Shown here in pieces: positions 29,095 to 35,670 of a DNA stretch of 64,000 nt (position 1 is the stretch's first letter; each line of letters starts with the position of its first letter). Origin of the DNA: Haliea sp. (lineage in GTDB: Bacteria; Pseudomonadota; Gammaproteobacteria; Pseudomonadales; Halieaceae). The DNA lies in NCBI GenBank assembly GCA_016704305.1, contig JADJAL010000065.1, positions 26,300 through 90,299 on the forward strand. Direction: 5' to 3'. The position numbers were made by a program, and so were the translations under genes. Below the pieces are notes generated by a model that saw only the letters and a program-made list of their open reading frames with translations, did no database searches and was not told the origin of the DNA.

Positions 29095-29352
29095 ATGAGC
29101 GCCCTAGGACGATTACTTGAATCATACGAAGAAGATGAAGTTCTTCGTTTAACGTTCTCCGATGGGGCAGAATTCGAGTATCGGAAATTCGAGGTTGTCG
29201 ATGAGACGATCTATCAAGATGATTCTTATGTTCTGGGAGAGCTTCTACAGCCGGGAAAAAAGACGAGTTTCGTCGAATTTCAGGTACATGAAATCGTGAG
29301 AGTAAAGCATGTTAAGTCCAACACTACTATTTATGAGCGGTCTCCAGGTTAG
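29095..29352 (+). CDS. Cassette protein of unknown function, 85 residues
   Basis: ATG at 29095, six bases after the core site; TAG at 29350-29352. Acidic soluble protein: MSALGRLLESYEEDEVLRLT, a DGAEFEYRKFEVVDE segment and a C-terminal VEFQVHEIVRVKHVKS. It looks like a small beta-rich domain. No family recognised. Sole gene of its cassette; the core site lies within the leader, so expression probably depends on upstream read-through. Confidence 0.6.
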   Translation: MSALGRLLESYEEDEVLRLTFSDGAEFEYRKFEVVDETIYQDDSYVLGELLQPGKKTSFVEFQVHEIVRVKHVKSNTTIYERSPG

Positions 29353-29354
29353 CC

Positions 29355-29439
29355 ACTTAACAAGGCCGGCCACGCCGCGCACTTCGTGCGCTGGACTCGC
29401 TACACTGCGTTCCGCTCGCCCGTGCCGGCGGCGTTATGC
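29355..29439 (+). repeat. attC site, cassette 4
   Basis: R'' ACTTAAC at 29355 matches its head GTTAAGT (29082). R' GTTATGC at 29433. Body closely similar to the attC at 29002. Confidence 0.9.
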
Positions 29440-29951
29440 AGCAACCTAGCACCGTGCCAAGCTCGTACGAGAGGCGTCGCTTTGGACGGCTGTGTTCGCG
29501 CTTCTCTTCAATGAGGAAGAAGTATCTAGCAATGGCTCTATCTCATGGAATGGCGATCAACTTGGAGGCACCGGACCTTGCGGCACTTTACCGGTTGGTA
29601 CGTTTCCGGAAGCCTGGTTGGGAACAAGAGGCGACTCAAAATGCGCGCCAAGGCATGGAAGAAATTCGCTCTGCACTAGCCTATTCTTTCGCCACGCTCG
29701 CGGGAATCACCGTGGTCTCCGTTCTCACACTCTCCATTGCTGGCAGTATCTCTCCAGATCTTCCAGTTTCATGGGCGAAAGTGCTCAGTGCCAGTGGCGC
29801 CTTTTTTGCAGCCTGGGCAACGTTGTTCGCGCTCGGGGGCATTTGGCGAAGCTGGGACGGGGTGGCTCTGCACGAACTCGTGCATCCAAAACTATTCAAG
29901 CTGCTGTTCTTGCCTGGAACACTCCTCGCAATGCTTGGTCAATTGTGGTGA
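29436..29951 (+). CDS. Cassette-encoded membrane protein, 171 residues
   Basis: The ATG lies inside the R' core (GTTATGC), so recombination joins the start codon to the upstream attC. The N-terminus is Arg/Ser-rich and MRKKYLAMALSHGMA at 29511 may be the real start. Two strong hydrophobic segments follow: FATLAGITVVSVLTLSIAGSI and VLSASGAFFAAWATLFALGGIW, with a third near the C-terminus (LLFLPGTLLAMLG). No family recognised. The stop lies just before the R'' core at 29956. Confidence 0.6.
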   Translation: MQQPSTVPSSYERRRFGRLCSRFSSMRKKYLAMALSHGMAINLEAPDLAALYRLVRFRKPGWEQEATQNARQGMEEIRSALAYSFATLAGITVVSVLTLSIAGSISPDLPVSWAKVLSASGAFFAAWATLFALGGIWRSWDGVALHELVHPKLFKLLFLPGTLLAMLGQLW

Positions 29952-29955
29952 AGCT

Positions 29956-30063
29956 GCATAACATGTCAGTTAACGCGGACGCCATGCGGCGCCCGGCCGC
30001 TTGCGCGGCCAGTTGCCGCAAAGTGTCGGTTACCTTCACGTAATGCGTAAGGAAGCGTAATGC
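29956..30063 (+). repeat. attC site, cassette 5, with altered R' core (GTA)
   Basis: R'' GCATAAC at 29956 matches its head GTTATGC (29433). The expected R' reads GTAATGC at 30057, one base off. An inner palindrome (GGCCGC/GCGGCC) is flanked by AGTTAAC (29968) and GTTACCT (30029), which could instead be the working cores. Confidence 0.6.
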
Positions 30064-30450
30064 TGAACCCAGGAAAATGGTGAATTTCTTGTGCTGGCCG
30101 AACTTTTGAAGATGGACATCGAAGCCTATCAGGCGGTCAAGATTAACCAAGAAGATTATGATATCACCGTGGTTCGCAGTGTATCCGAAGTAATTCGTAT
30201 CCAAGTAAAAACTACTGAATTACAGAATAGTTCGACCAATAATGCTATCTCAAACGTAGACAAGAACTACGATATTCTTGTAATCGTCATTGTTGAGCCA
30301 TCAAACGTCCGTATGTTTGTCCTTACCAAGGACGAAGTTTTACGTGTGAAGACAAGTGGAAACCAGATTTACACCACAGAAAAGCCGTCCGGAACGGTCG
30401 GTATTCGCCAAAATCTGATTCAGTATGAGAATCAATGGCAGAAGATTTGA
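30060..30450 (+). pseudogene. PD-(D/E)XK-like nuclease cassette gene (N-terminal frameshift)
   Basis: The ATG within the core reads MLNPGKW and stops. Shifting frame gives GEFLVLAELLKMDIEAYQAV, then EDYDITVVRS and VIRIQVKTTEL. Spacing of GE, YD and QVK matches the PD-(D/E)XK nuclease fold (Glu, Asp, Gln-x-Lys), as in small intron-associated or restriction-like endonucleases. A GTG at 30091 could start a 119-residue protein but would lose the first catalytic Glu. The break needs one base removed or two added. The C-terminus includes FVLTKDEVLRVKTSG. DNA cleavage or defence is inferred. Confidence 0.55.
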
Positions 30451-30454
30451 ATAA

Positions 30455-30541
30455 GCATAACAAGGCCGGGCACAACCGCGCAACAAGTTGCGCTGGACTC
30501 GCTACACTGCGTTTCGCTCGCCTGTGCCGGCGGCGTTCTGT
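30455..30541 (+). repeat. attC site, cassette 6
   Basis: R'' GCATAAC at 30455, R' GTTCTGT at 30535. Body nearly identical to the sites at 29002 and 29355. Confidence 0.9.
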
Positions 30542-30787
30542 GCTTTGATGATGAGATGAGCATGAATAGAGAATGTCCTCGTTTAAACACTGATCGTCTG
30601 CGGGCTTCCGGGCCTCTTCTGATGATCCTCGGCCAGGCACTCGGGTCAGTCTCCATTCAGCTCGCCTTCCTGGTGAAAGTGCTGGCAATCTCAATGCATA
30701 GTCGTCCTGTGGTTGCACAGAACAAGTACGGGCAATGCGCTCCCTTCGGTCGCCGGACCGCCCTACCGGGCGTCCGTTGCCGTAGGC
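30535..30787 (+). repeat. ORF-poor cassette, copy C (253 bp)
   Basis: Same length as copies A and B, separated from them by four unrelated cassettes. Contains a 78-residue frame (MSMNRECPRLNTDRLRASGP) that ends within the attC. Its attC stem shows a paired change relative to copy B. Confidence 0.85.
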
Positions 30788-30794
30788 GTTAACC
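30717..30794 (+). repeat. attC site, cassette C
   Basis: R'' ACAGAAC at 30717, R' GTTAACC at 30788. Stem CGCCC/GGGCG instead of CGCGC/GCGCG in copies A and B. Confidence 0.85.
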
Positions 30795-30803
30795 ATACAA
30801 ATC

Positions 30804-31265
30804 ATGACCGACGAAGAATTCGACATTTTTGTAGAAGAAGCAATGGCGGAGCTGGACCAAAAGCGTCAAATGCTTACTGAATCTTATGGTCTCGGCACCC
30901 ATAGTAATTTTGTGGTGGAGTACGAAAATAATTTACTAACATTCTTCGAAAATGAAAGGCCGATCGTGGTTGCGAAAATACTTCCGGTCGCATCCCATAT
31001 TCCAGAAATGGAAAATCTAAAGTGGTTTTGGGCAAACGAAAATTTGCCAGAGTCTGTTAGAGAGCATAGTAGCGCTGTCAAAATGCTATACGACCAAACA
31101 GGTTATGATGTATTCAACGACCCACATATAGCATGCGATGAAGGCATGGCCTGGGAAATCGCGGCAATGGCATGTAAGTGCCTAAATGCCCAGGGAGTGT
31201 ATCGTATCCCTCACGGCAATATGCATTCTTATGTTTTGCTTCTATCGGTACAAAAACATGGTTAA
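30804..31265 (+). CDS. Cassette protein, 153 residues, DUF6882-like
   Basis: ATG at 30804, TAA inside the following R'' core. Acidic, cytoplasmic: MTDEEFDIFVEEAMAELDQK, then LKWFWANENLPESVREHSSA and a C-terminal ACKCLNAQGVYRIPHGNMHS. The pattern of a WxWAN motif, a Cys/Ala helix and a late GxYR(I/V)P is like the DUF6882 family of uncharacterised proteins; I recall this from memory and rate it moderate. Function unknown. Sole gene of its cassette. Confidence 0.6.
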   Translation: MTDEEFDIFVEEAMAELDQKRQMLTESYGLGTHSNFVVEYENNLLTFFENERPIVVAKILPVASHIPEMENLKWFWANENLPESVREHSSAVKMLYDQTGYDVFNDPHIACDEGMAWEIAAMACKCLNAQGVYRIPHGNMHSYVLLLSVQKHG

Positions 31266-31316
31266 CAAGGCGCGCCAGAGCGGACGGCTTCGCCGCCGCT
31301 GCGCTATGCGTTAGGC
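31260..31316 (+). repeat. attC site, cassette 8 (short)
   Basis: R'' GGTTAAC at 31260 matches its head GTTAACC (30788). R' GTTAGGC at 31310. Only 57 bases. The R'' overlaps the last codons and stop of the upstream gene. Confidence 0.85.
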
Positions 31317-31338
31317 AATCAAGTCGGAGAAGTGAAGT

Positions 31339-31659
31339 ATGGAAGTAAAAGAATTCGTTGCTGAAACATTACGGCAGGCAACCGAAGCTATCTTGGAGAA
31401 TCAATCTACATTCCAAAATGGTCGTCCTAATATTGAAGAATTGAAAAAACTGAACATGTTCTCCCATGGTCGTGGTTGGGTTACTTATGTAGATTTTGAT
31501 ATTGCAGTTACCGAAAGTTCATCTAAAGAAGGCGGTGCAAAATTGAGTGTGGCTGGCGTGGGAAAACTGGGAGGCGACCTTTCATCTGGAACCGAAGTGG
31601 CTAGTCGGGTGAAGTTTCGTGTACCCATACAAATAAACGATCGAACCTCAGGTGCCTAA
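31339..31659 (+). CDS. Cassette protein of unknown function, 106 residues
   Basis: ATG at 31339 with GGAGAAGTGAAGT upstream; TAA within the R'' core. N-terminal helix (VAETLRQATEAILENQ), then a beta-rich part with VTYVDFDIAVT, a Gly-rich AKLSVAGVGKLGGDLSS and SRVKFRVPIQI. The layout recalls small trypsin co-occurring (Trypco2) proteins, a weak resemblance. Soluble; function unknown. Confidence 0.55.
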   Translation: MEVKEFVAETLRQATEAILENQSTFQNGRPNIEELKKLNMFSHGRGWVTYVDFDIAVTESSSKEGGAKLSVAGVGKLGGDLSSGTEVASRVKFRVPIQINDRTSGA

Positions 31660-31725
31660 CAAGGCAAGCCACCCGGACGCCAAAACCGCTGCGCGGTTTC
31701 GCCGCCGGTGCTTTAGGCGTTCTGT
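31654..31725 (+). repeat. attC site, cassette 9
   Basis: R'' GCCTAAC at 31654 matches its head GTTAGGC (31310). R' GTTCTGT at 31719. Confidence 0.9.
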
Positions 31726-31983
31726 GTCTTGATGATGAGATGAGCATGAATAGGGAAGTTCCTCGTTTAAGCAGTGATCGTCTGCGGGCTACCGGGCCTC
31801 TTCGGAAGATCCTTGGCCAAACGTTCTGGCCAGCGTCCATTCGGTTCGGCTTACCGCTTAACCTGCAGGCAACTTTCCTGCATGGTCGTGTAGTTGCACA
31901 GAACAAGTTGCTCAAATTCGTTCCGGCCCTTCGGGCCTCCACCGGACAGCCAAACCTGCGGTTTGTCTGCCGTTTAGCAAGGC
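31719..31983 (+). repeat. ORF-poor cassette, divergent copy D (265 bp)
   Basis: Shares the first 80 or so bases and the R'' core with copies A-C but carries a different attC stem and a diverged middle. A small frame (MSMNREVPRLSSDRLRATGP) persists to 31988. Confidence 0.8.
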
Positions 31984-31990
31984 GTTAAGC
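31898..31990 (+). repeat. attC site, cassette D
   Basis: R'' ACAGAAC at 31898 matches its head GTTCTGT. R' GTTAAGC at 31984. The stem contains GGCCCTTCGGGCC and AAACCTGCGGTTT. Confidence 0.85.
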
Positions 31991-32003
31991 ATCAAGGAAA
32001 GTA

Positions 32004-32207
32004 ATGGATCAATTTCTATTCTCAATAATTCAAAATCTGGTCATAGTGATCTTGGTGGGTTACCCCCTCTACCGCATGTTTAAGAAAGCAGGTATCAATA
32101 GGAAGTATTGGTTCGCCATTTTTTTACCCTATTCCATCGGTATTGTCGTAGTAGTACTGTTGCTAGCTTTCTTCCCGTGGTCCACACAGGAGAAAGCAGG
32201 TGATTGA
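32004..32207 (+). CDS. Small cassette membrane protein, 67 residues
   Basis: ATG at 32004 with AAGGAAAG upstream. Two hydrophobic segments (LFSIIQNLVIVILVGYPLY and FLPYSIGIVVVVLLLAFFPW) flank a basic FKKAGINRKYW hairpin. No family recognised with certainty. It shares its cassette with a second, broken membrane protein downstream, an uncommon two-gene cassette. Confidence 0.6.
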   Translation: MDQFLFSIIQNLVIVILVGYPLYRMFKKAGINRKYWFAIFLPYSIGIVVVVLLLAFFPWSTQEKAGD

Positions 32208-32220
32208 GCAATTATCTACT

Positions 32221-32395
32221 ATGTCCGCAACAGAATATATTCTCATCATAGTATCATACTGGCCTTGCTTGGTGTGTTCGGTCAAATTCTTAAAAAGCTG
32301 GTTACTCTCGGTTTTGGGATTTACTCCTTATAGTTCCAGGGTTGAACATAATACTAGTTTGGGTCTTTTTCATTTCTAAATTGGCCATCGATTGA
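32221..32395 (+). pseudogene. Second small membrane protein of the same cassette (frames interrupted)
   Basis: MSATEYILIIVSY starts at 32221. After one-base shifts near 32262 and 32330 the text reads LALLGVFGQILKKLVTLGFG and then IVPGLNIILVWVFFISKLAID, ending TGA at 32393. The second and third pieces look like a typical small two-span membrane protein. The short length and two breaks leave the call tentative. Confidence 0.4.
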
Positions 32396-32399
32396 AAAT

Positions 32400-32481
32400 G
32401 CTTAACAAGTACCGGCTGTTCGCCCCTATGGGGCCGGACGTAAAAACCGCGGTTCGCTCGCCGGTGCCGGCAGCGTTACGT
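32400..32481 (+). repeat. attC site, cassette 11
   Basis: R'' GCTTAAC at 32400 matches its head GTTAAGC (31984). R' GTTACGT at 32475. Confidence 0.9.
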
Positions 32482-32495
32482 GTACTAGGATAATC

Positions 32496-33499
32496 ATGGA
32501 AGTATCTGCGGAAGAAGAAATAAATCAGATTGAAGTCGGAAAACCTCACGTAGTTATTTTGGGAGCTGGTGCAAGCTACGCAGCTTGTCCTGATGGGGAT
32601 AGAAATGGTCGCAAACTGCCCTAATGAGTAACTTCGTTGAAACACTGGGTTTTGAGGATTTAATAGCTCGAACAGGCTTATCTTTTTCCTCTACCAATTT
32701 CGAGGATATATACACGCAGATTCATCAAAATCCGAAACTAAGTAACATCAGAGAAGAGTTAGAAAAAGTAGTCTATGACTATTTTAAAGGGATGGAGCTG
32801 CCTGATGAGCCAACGATTTACGACCATTTAGTATTGTCACTTCGCAATAAGGACTTTATCGCTACCTTTAATTGGGATCCTTTTTTAGTTCAGGCAATTC
32901 GTAGGAATGGTCAACGCTTCAAAATGCCGAGAACGTTATTCCTTCACGGAAATGTAGAGGTGGGATATTGCCAGGATGGCCACATGATGGGTAATAACGG
33001 CGGTCATTGCCATCATTGTGGAGAGCCGTTGACACGCACACAATTACTTTATCCTGTAGGAGAGAAAAACTATCACTTAGATGAGTTTATATCCCGACAG
33101 TGGGCAACGATGGCCGATCTGTTAAAGCACGCTTTTATGGTAAGCATATTTGGGTACGGTGCTCCAACATCAGACGCTAGTGCAATAGCTCTGTTAAAAG
33201 ATGCTTGGGTTAGTGTGGGTGAGAGGAATATGGAAGAGTTCGAGATTATCGACGTCAGAAACGAAGATGACCTGCGCGAAACGTGGTCGCGATTTATACA
33301 CTCACATCATTATCGGGTGGAAAATAATTTTTATAACTCATGGATAGCAAATCATCCAAGACGTACGGGCGAGGCATATTTAAATCAATTCTTAAAGGCA
33401 CAGTTCATCGAGAATAATCCCCTACCAAAAGATGCGAACTTTGAAGAGTTATGGTCTTGGTATGACAGATTGCAGGAAGTAGAGAATGCGCACACGTAA
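32496..33499 (+). pseudogene. SIR2-like NAD-binding protein with zinc ribbon (one frameshift)
   Basis: ATG 32496 reads MEVSAEEE..., then HVVILGAGASYAACPDGD, the GAGAS NAD-binding motif, and stops at 32622. One added base restores KLPLMSNFVETLGFEDLI and the frame runs to 33499, about 334 residues in all. Later motifs: FIATFNWDPFL (equivalent of the SIR2 N-x-D), LFLHGNVEVGY (likely catalytic His), a Cys/His cluster (HCHHCGEP) that could bind zinc, and SIFGYGAPTSDASAI. SIR2-like proteins in mobile DNA often act as NADase effectors of phage defence. That role is inferred here. Confidence 0.72.
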
Positions 33500-33568
33500 C
33501 AAGTCAATTAACTTCGCGCCTTCGGCGCCGGACGCAGCAAAGCTGCGCCGGTTATTGAGGCGTTAGGG
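33494..33568 (+). repeat. attC site, cassette 12
   Basis: R'' ACGTAAC at 33494 matches its head GTTACGT (32475). R' GTTAGGG at 33562. Stem GCGCCTTCGGCGC is prominent. Confidence 0.9.
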
Positions 33569-33581
33569 CAAAGGAGAAATC

Positions 33582-34421
33582 GTGCTCACGAAGGAAGCAA
33601 TAATTGCAACCACGCATCGAGATAGTGAAGGCGATAAATTAGCTCTGGAAGCTTTATACAGCCTTGTTGATGGTATTCGTTCATCGTATATACCTATTTG
33701 GGACGAGCATGATCCTCGAAAGCCACCGCTAGGTCGTATTGCGTCTGCAGAGGTGCGTGAAAGAAATGATGGTGAATACGAAGTCTTTGCCATATTGGAG
33801 ATTTTTGATGGTTCTGAGCCTGATCGATACTCTGGAGAACGAGAACATATCCGAGAGAAGCCGTTGGATGTAGGGCAGATTGTTGTAAGCCCTGATCGGA
33901 CGTTTATGTCTAAAGAAGATTTGGATGATATTAATGTGCTCGCTAAATTGCTTGGCACTAGTCCAATCGAGTCAGTTAAAAAAGCGATGGACCCACTTTC
34001 GATCCTTCAGCTAACCGCTGCTTTTGTGGCTGGAGGGGTCGCCAGCGGTTTTTTAGGTAAGCTTGGGTCAGACGCAGCAGACGCGCTTAAAGAGAAAATA
34101 AAAAGAATAATGAGGCGCGCAGAAGAACGTACCTCTGAACGAGTTTTTAGACTTGTTCTTCAACTTGAAAAAGACGGGTATTCTATCGAGGCAGATATCT
34201 TTATAACTAATCCCACGGATGAAGATATTGATAGCCTTTTTAGTTCCGGATTGTCTGAAACAGATAAGCAAATTCCAAAGCTGATGAATTTTGGTAAGCA
34301 GCTAAGCAAACTAACATTTGAGTATAAAGATAATAATCTTCAGTTAAAGTTTGGTGTGAGGAAGGATTGCGTACCAGTAATAATTAAGGTTGAAGATACG
34401 CAGAATGAGACCAAGCCCTAA
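33582..34421 (+). CDS. Cassette protein of unknown function, 279 residues
   Basis: GTG at 33582 with AAAGGAG eight bases upstream; TAA within the next R'' core. Three parts are visible. An N-terminal domain (THRDSEGDKLALEAL, EHDPRKPPLGRIASAEV, YEVFAILEIF) looks like a beta-rich ligand or peptidase-like domain. A central hydrophobic, Gly-rich segment (LQLTAAFVAGGVASGFLGKL, residues about 144-163) could span or insert in a membrane. A Lys/Arg/Glu helix (ADALKEKIKRIMRRAEERTS) precedes a C-terminal domain. I recognise no family. It is the longest intact gene of the array. Confidence 0.65.
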   Translation: MLTKEAIIATTHRDSEGDKLALEALYSLVDGIRSSYIPIWDEHDPRKPPLGRIASAEVRERNDGEYEVFAILEIFDGSEPDRYSGEREHIREKPLDVGQIVVSPDRTFMSKEDLDDINVLAKLLGTSPIESVKKAMDPLSILQLTAAFVAGGVASGFLGKLGSDAADALKEKIKRIMRRAEERTSERVFRLVLQLEKDGYSIEADIFITNPTDEDIDSLFSSGLSETDKQIPKLMNFGKQLSKLTFEYKDNNLQLKFGVRKDCVPVIIKVEDTQNETKP

Positions 34422-34505
34422 CAAGGCAAGCCACAGCGGCCCACTAGAGGCATGGCCTAAAAAGCAGGCCATGCCTCTGGCGGCCGCGTGCTTGCGGCGT
34501 TATGC
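34416..34505 (+). repeat. attC site, cassette 13
   Basis: R'' CCCTAAC at 34416 matches its head GTTAGGG (33562). R' GTTATGC at 34499. Carries an unusually long inner hairpin, AGAGGCATGGCC.../GGCCATGCCTCT. Confidence 0.9.
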
Positions 34506-34537
34506 ACTGAAAGTCGTAATCCTCACGAGGTATTTTG

Positions 34538-35065
34538 ATGTCTGAAGATATTGATATTGAAAAATTTTTTCACAATAACGATATTAGAGTTCATGAATTA
34601 TCGAAACAAATACCAAGAATTGATGACGTAACCCTGGTTGTAATAAAAGGGCACCTGGTTGTTGAAAGATGCCTGTTTGAGATATTGCAAAGAAATATGC
34701 ACAACCATAAATACCTTGAATACGCGAAGTTATCATTTGCTCAGCTTTTAAATTTAGTAAAAGCCATATCAAAAATACCACCTCACGAAAACACATTTGG
34801 CGGCATTAAAAAGTTGAATCGTTTAAGAAACCATCTTGCTCACAACCTACCAAATGAAAATACAGATAAAATGATTGATGAGTTCATTGACTACGTAGGC
34901 GTTCACATTGATGGTCATACGACCTGAGCACAAAAAGTGTGGGACCAAATTTATAGTATGCTTGGCGCAATAAGTATTCTTATTTCAGTATCAGAATTAG
35001 TATCTTCTAAAGCAAGTAAGTCAGATCTGGTAGCTGTATTAAGGAAAATAGGTGCGGAAAAATAA
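34538..35065 (+). pseudogene. HEPN-like cassette protein with in-frame TGA
   Basis: ATG at 34538 (a TTG directly before it is less likely). The first 129 codons read MSEDIDIEKFFHNNDIRVHE, a helical core and LNRLRNHLAHNLPNE. RNHLAH is an R-x4-H motif, the catalytic signature of HEPN ribonuclease folds. A TGA at 34925 ends the frame, yet the same frame continues open for 45 codons (AQKVWDQIYSMLGAIS to LRKIGAEK) to a TAA at 35063. Either the TGA truncates a longer protein or the tail is a separate 35-codon frame from 34958. A toxin or immunity role is inferred. Confidence 0.55.
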
Positions 35066-35086
35066 GTGCGAGTCATTCATAAAAAT

Positions 35087-35140
35087 GCCTAACAAGCCAA
35101 AGCTGTCGGACGCTTCGCGCCGCAGCTTGGGGCGTTAGGC
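35087..35140 (+). repeat. attC site, cassette 14 (short)
   Basis: R'' GCCTAAC at 35087 differs by one base from the complement of its head GTTATGC, the only such core mismatch in the array apart from 30057. R' GTTAGGC at 35134. Confidence 0.8.
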
Positions 35141-35164
35141 GTCACACAGATTTCAAGGAGATTT

Positions 35165-35636
35165 ATGGAACTAGGACAGATTGTTGCAACAATTATCGGC
35201 TTGATAATAGGAGCCGCACTTATCTACCCACTTATGGCTGCAAGGCTTCATCACGCAAAGGACAGCCTCGCGCTAGTAATCGCGAACCATGAAAAGGAAA
35301 TAGGTAGGCTCAAAGAATCCGGCCTTACTTTGGTCACCTATCCATATAAGGAAGAGCATGGAAAAGATGGCGTGATCTTCGACGAGCGTCGAGTTGAGAT
35401 AGGCTATAAGTACCAACTCTTTGTCAATGGCACCCCATGCTTTCAGCCGCATATTGTGGCCACTGACACGCTCACTAAAAAAGGATATAAATGGCGAGCG
35501 AATCGAATATGCTCTCCAGCGTGCCACCGACATGGTTCTGCAGTTATCCGAACTTCATCCCGCCATCAAGGCGCTCAAGAGCGGAAGTGACGTCAATGCG
35601 ACAGTTCGGAGGTTGCTTTCCAAGCATGACGCCTAA
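35165..35636 (+). pseudogene. Cassette-encoded membrane-anchored protein (one frameshift)
   Basis: ATG at 35165 with AAGGAG upstream. The N-terminal anchor (IVATIIGLIIGAALIYPLMA) is followed by a coiled helix and a cytoplasmic or periplasmic domain (YKYQLFVNGTPCFQPHIVA). In ACTAAAAAAGG near 35476 the frame goes wrong and the open frame ends at 35590. Removing one A yields KKDINGERIEYALQRATD and a natural end (RRLLSKHDA) at 35636, inside the R'' core. No family recognised. Confidence 0.55.
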
Positions 35637-35670
35637 CAATTCAAGCCACTCGGACGTCAAAACCGCTGCG
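35631..35670 (+). repeat. Truncated terminal attC
   Basis: R'' GCCTAAC at 35631 matches its head GTTAGGC (35134). The left arm (CAAGCCACTCGGACG...AACCGCTGCG) parallels the site at 31654, but the sequence diverges at 35671 exactly where the returning arm should begin. The right arm and R' are absent. From 35671 to 35875 no gene is seen. Confidence 0.85.

Larger units (their letters stand above)
28277..35670 (+). mobile_element. Integron gene-cassette array without integrase (CALIN-type), about 15 cassettes
   Basis: Units start with a GTT core and end with its reverse complement plus AAG or AAT, each followed by an imperfect palindrome and the next GTT core: the attC architecture (R''...R'). 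All predicted genes point the same way, spacing is one gene or none per unit, and the DNA is more AT-rich than the backbone. Cassette starts: 28277, 28530, 28783, 29082, 29433, 30057, 30535, 30788, 31310, 31719, 31984, 32475, 33562, 34499, 35134. For nearly every cassette its first seven bases are the exact reverse complement of its own terminal seven, as expected for circular intermediates. No intI is present in the window. Confidence 0.93.

Noticed and set aside
35470..35490. Programmed frameshift at ACTAAAAAAGG in the last cassette
   Set aside because: The needed shift is +1 and the codon phasing does not fit a -1 slippery heptamer; a homopolymer indel is simpler.
28277..35670. CRISPR array
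   Set aside because: Repeats are 54-108 bases, imperfectly palindromic, of varying sequence and separated by genes; they are attC sites.
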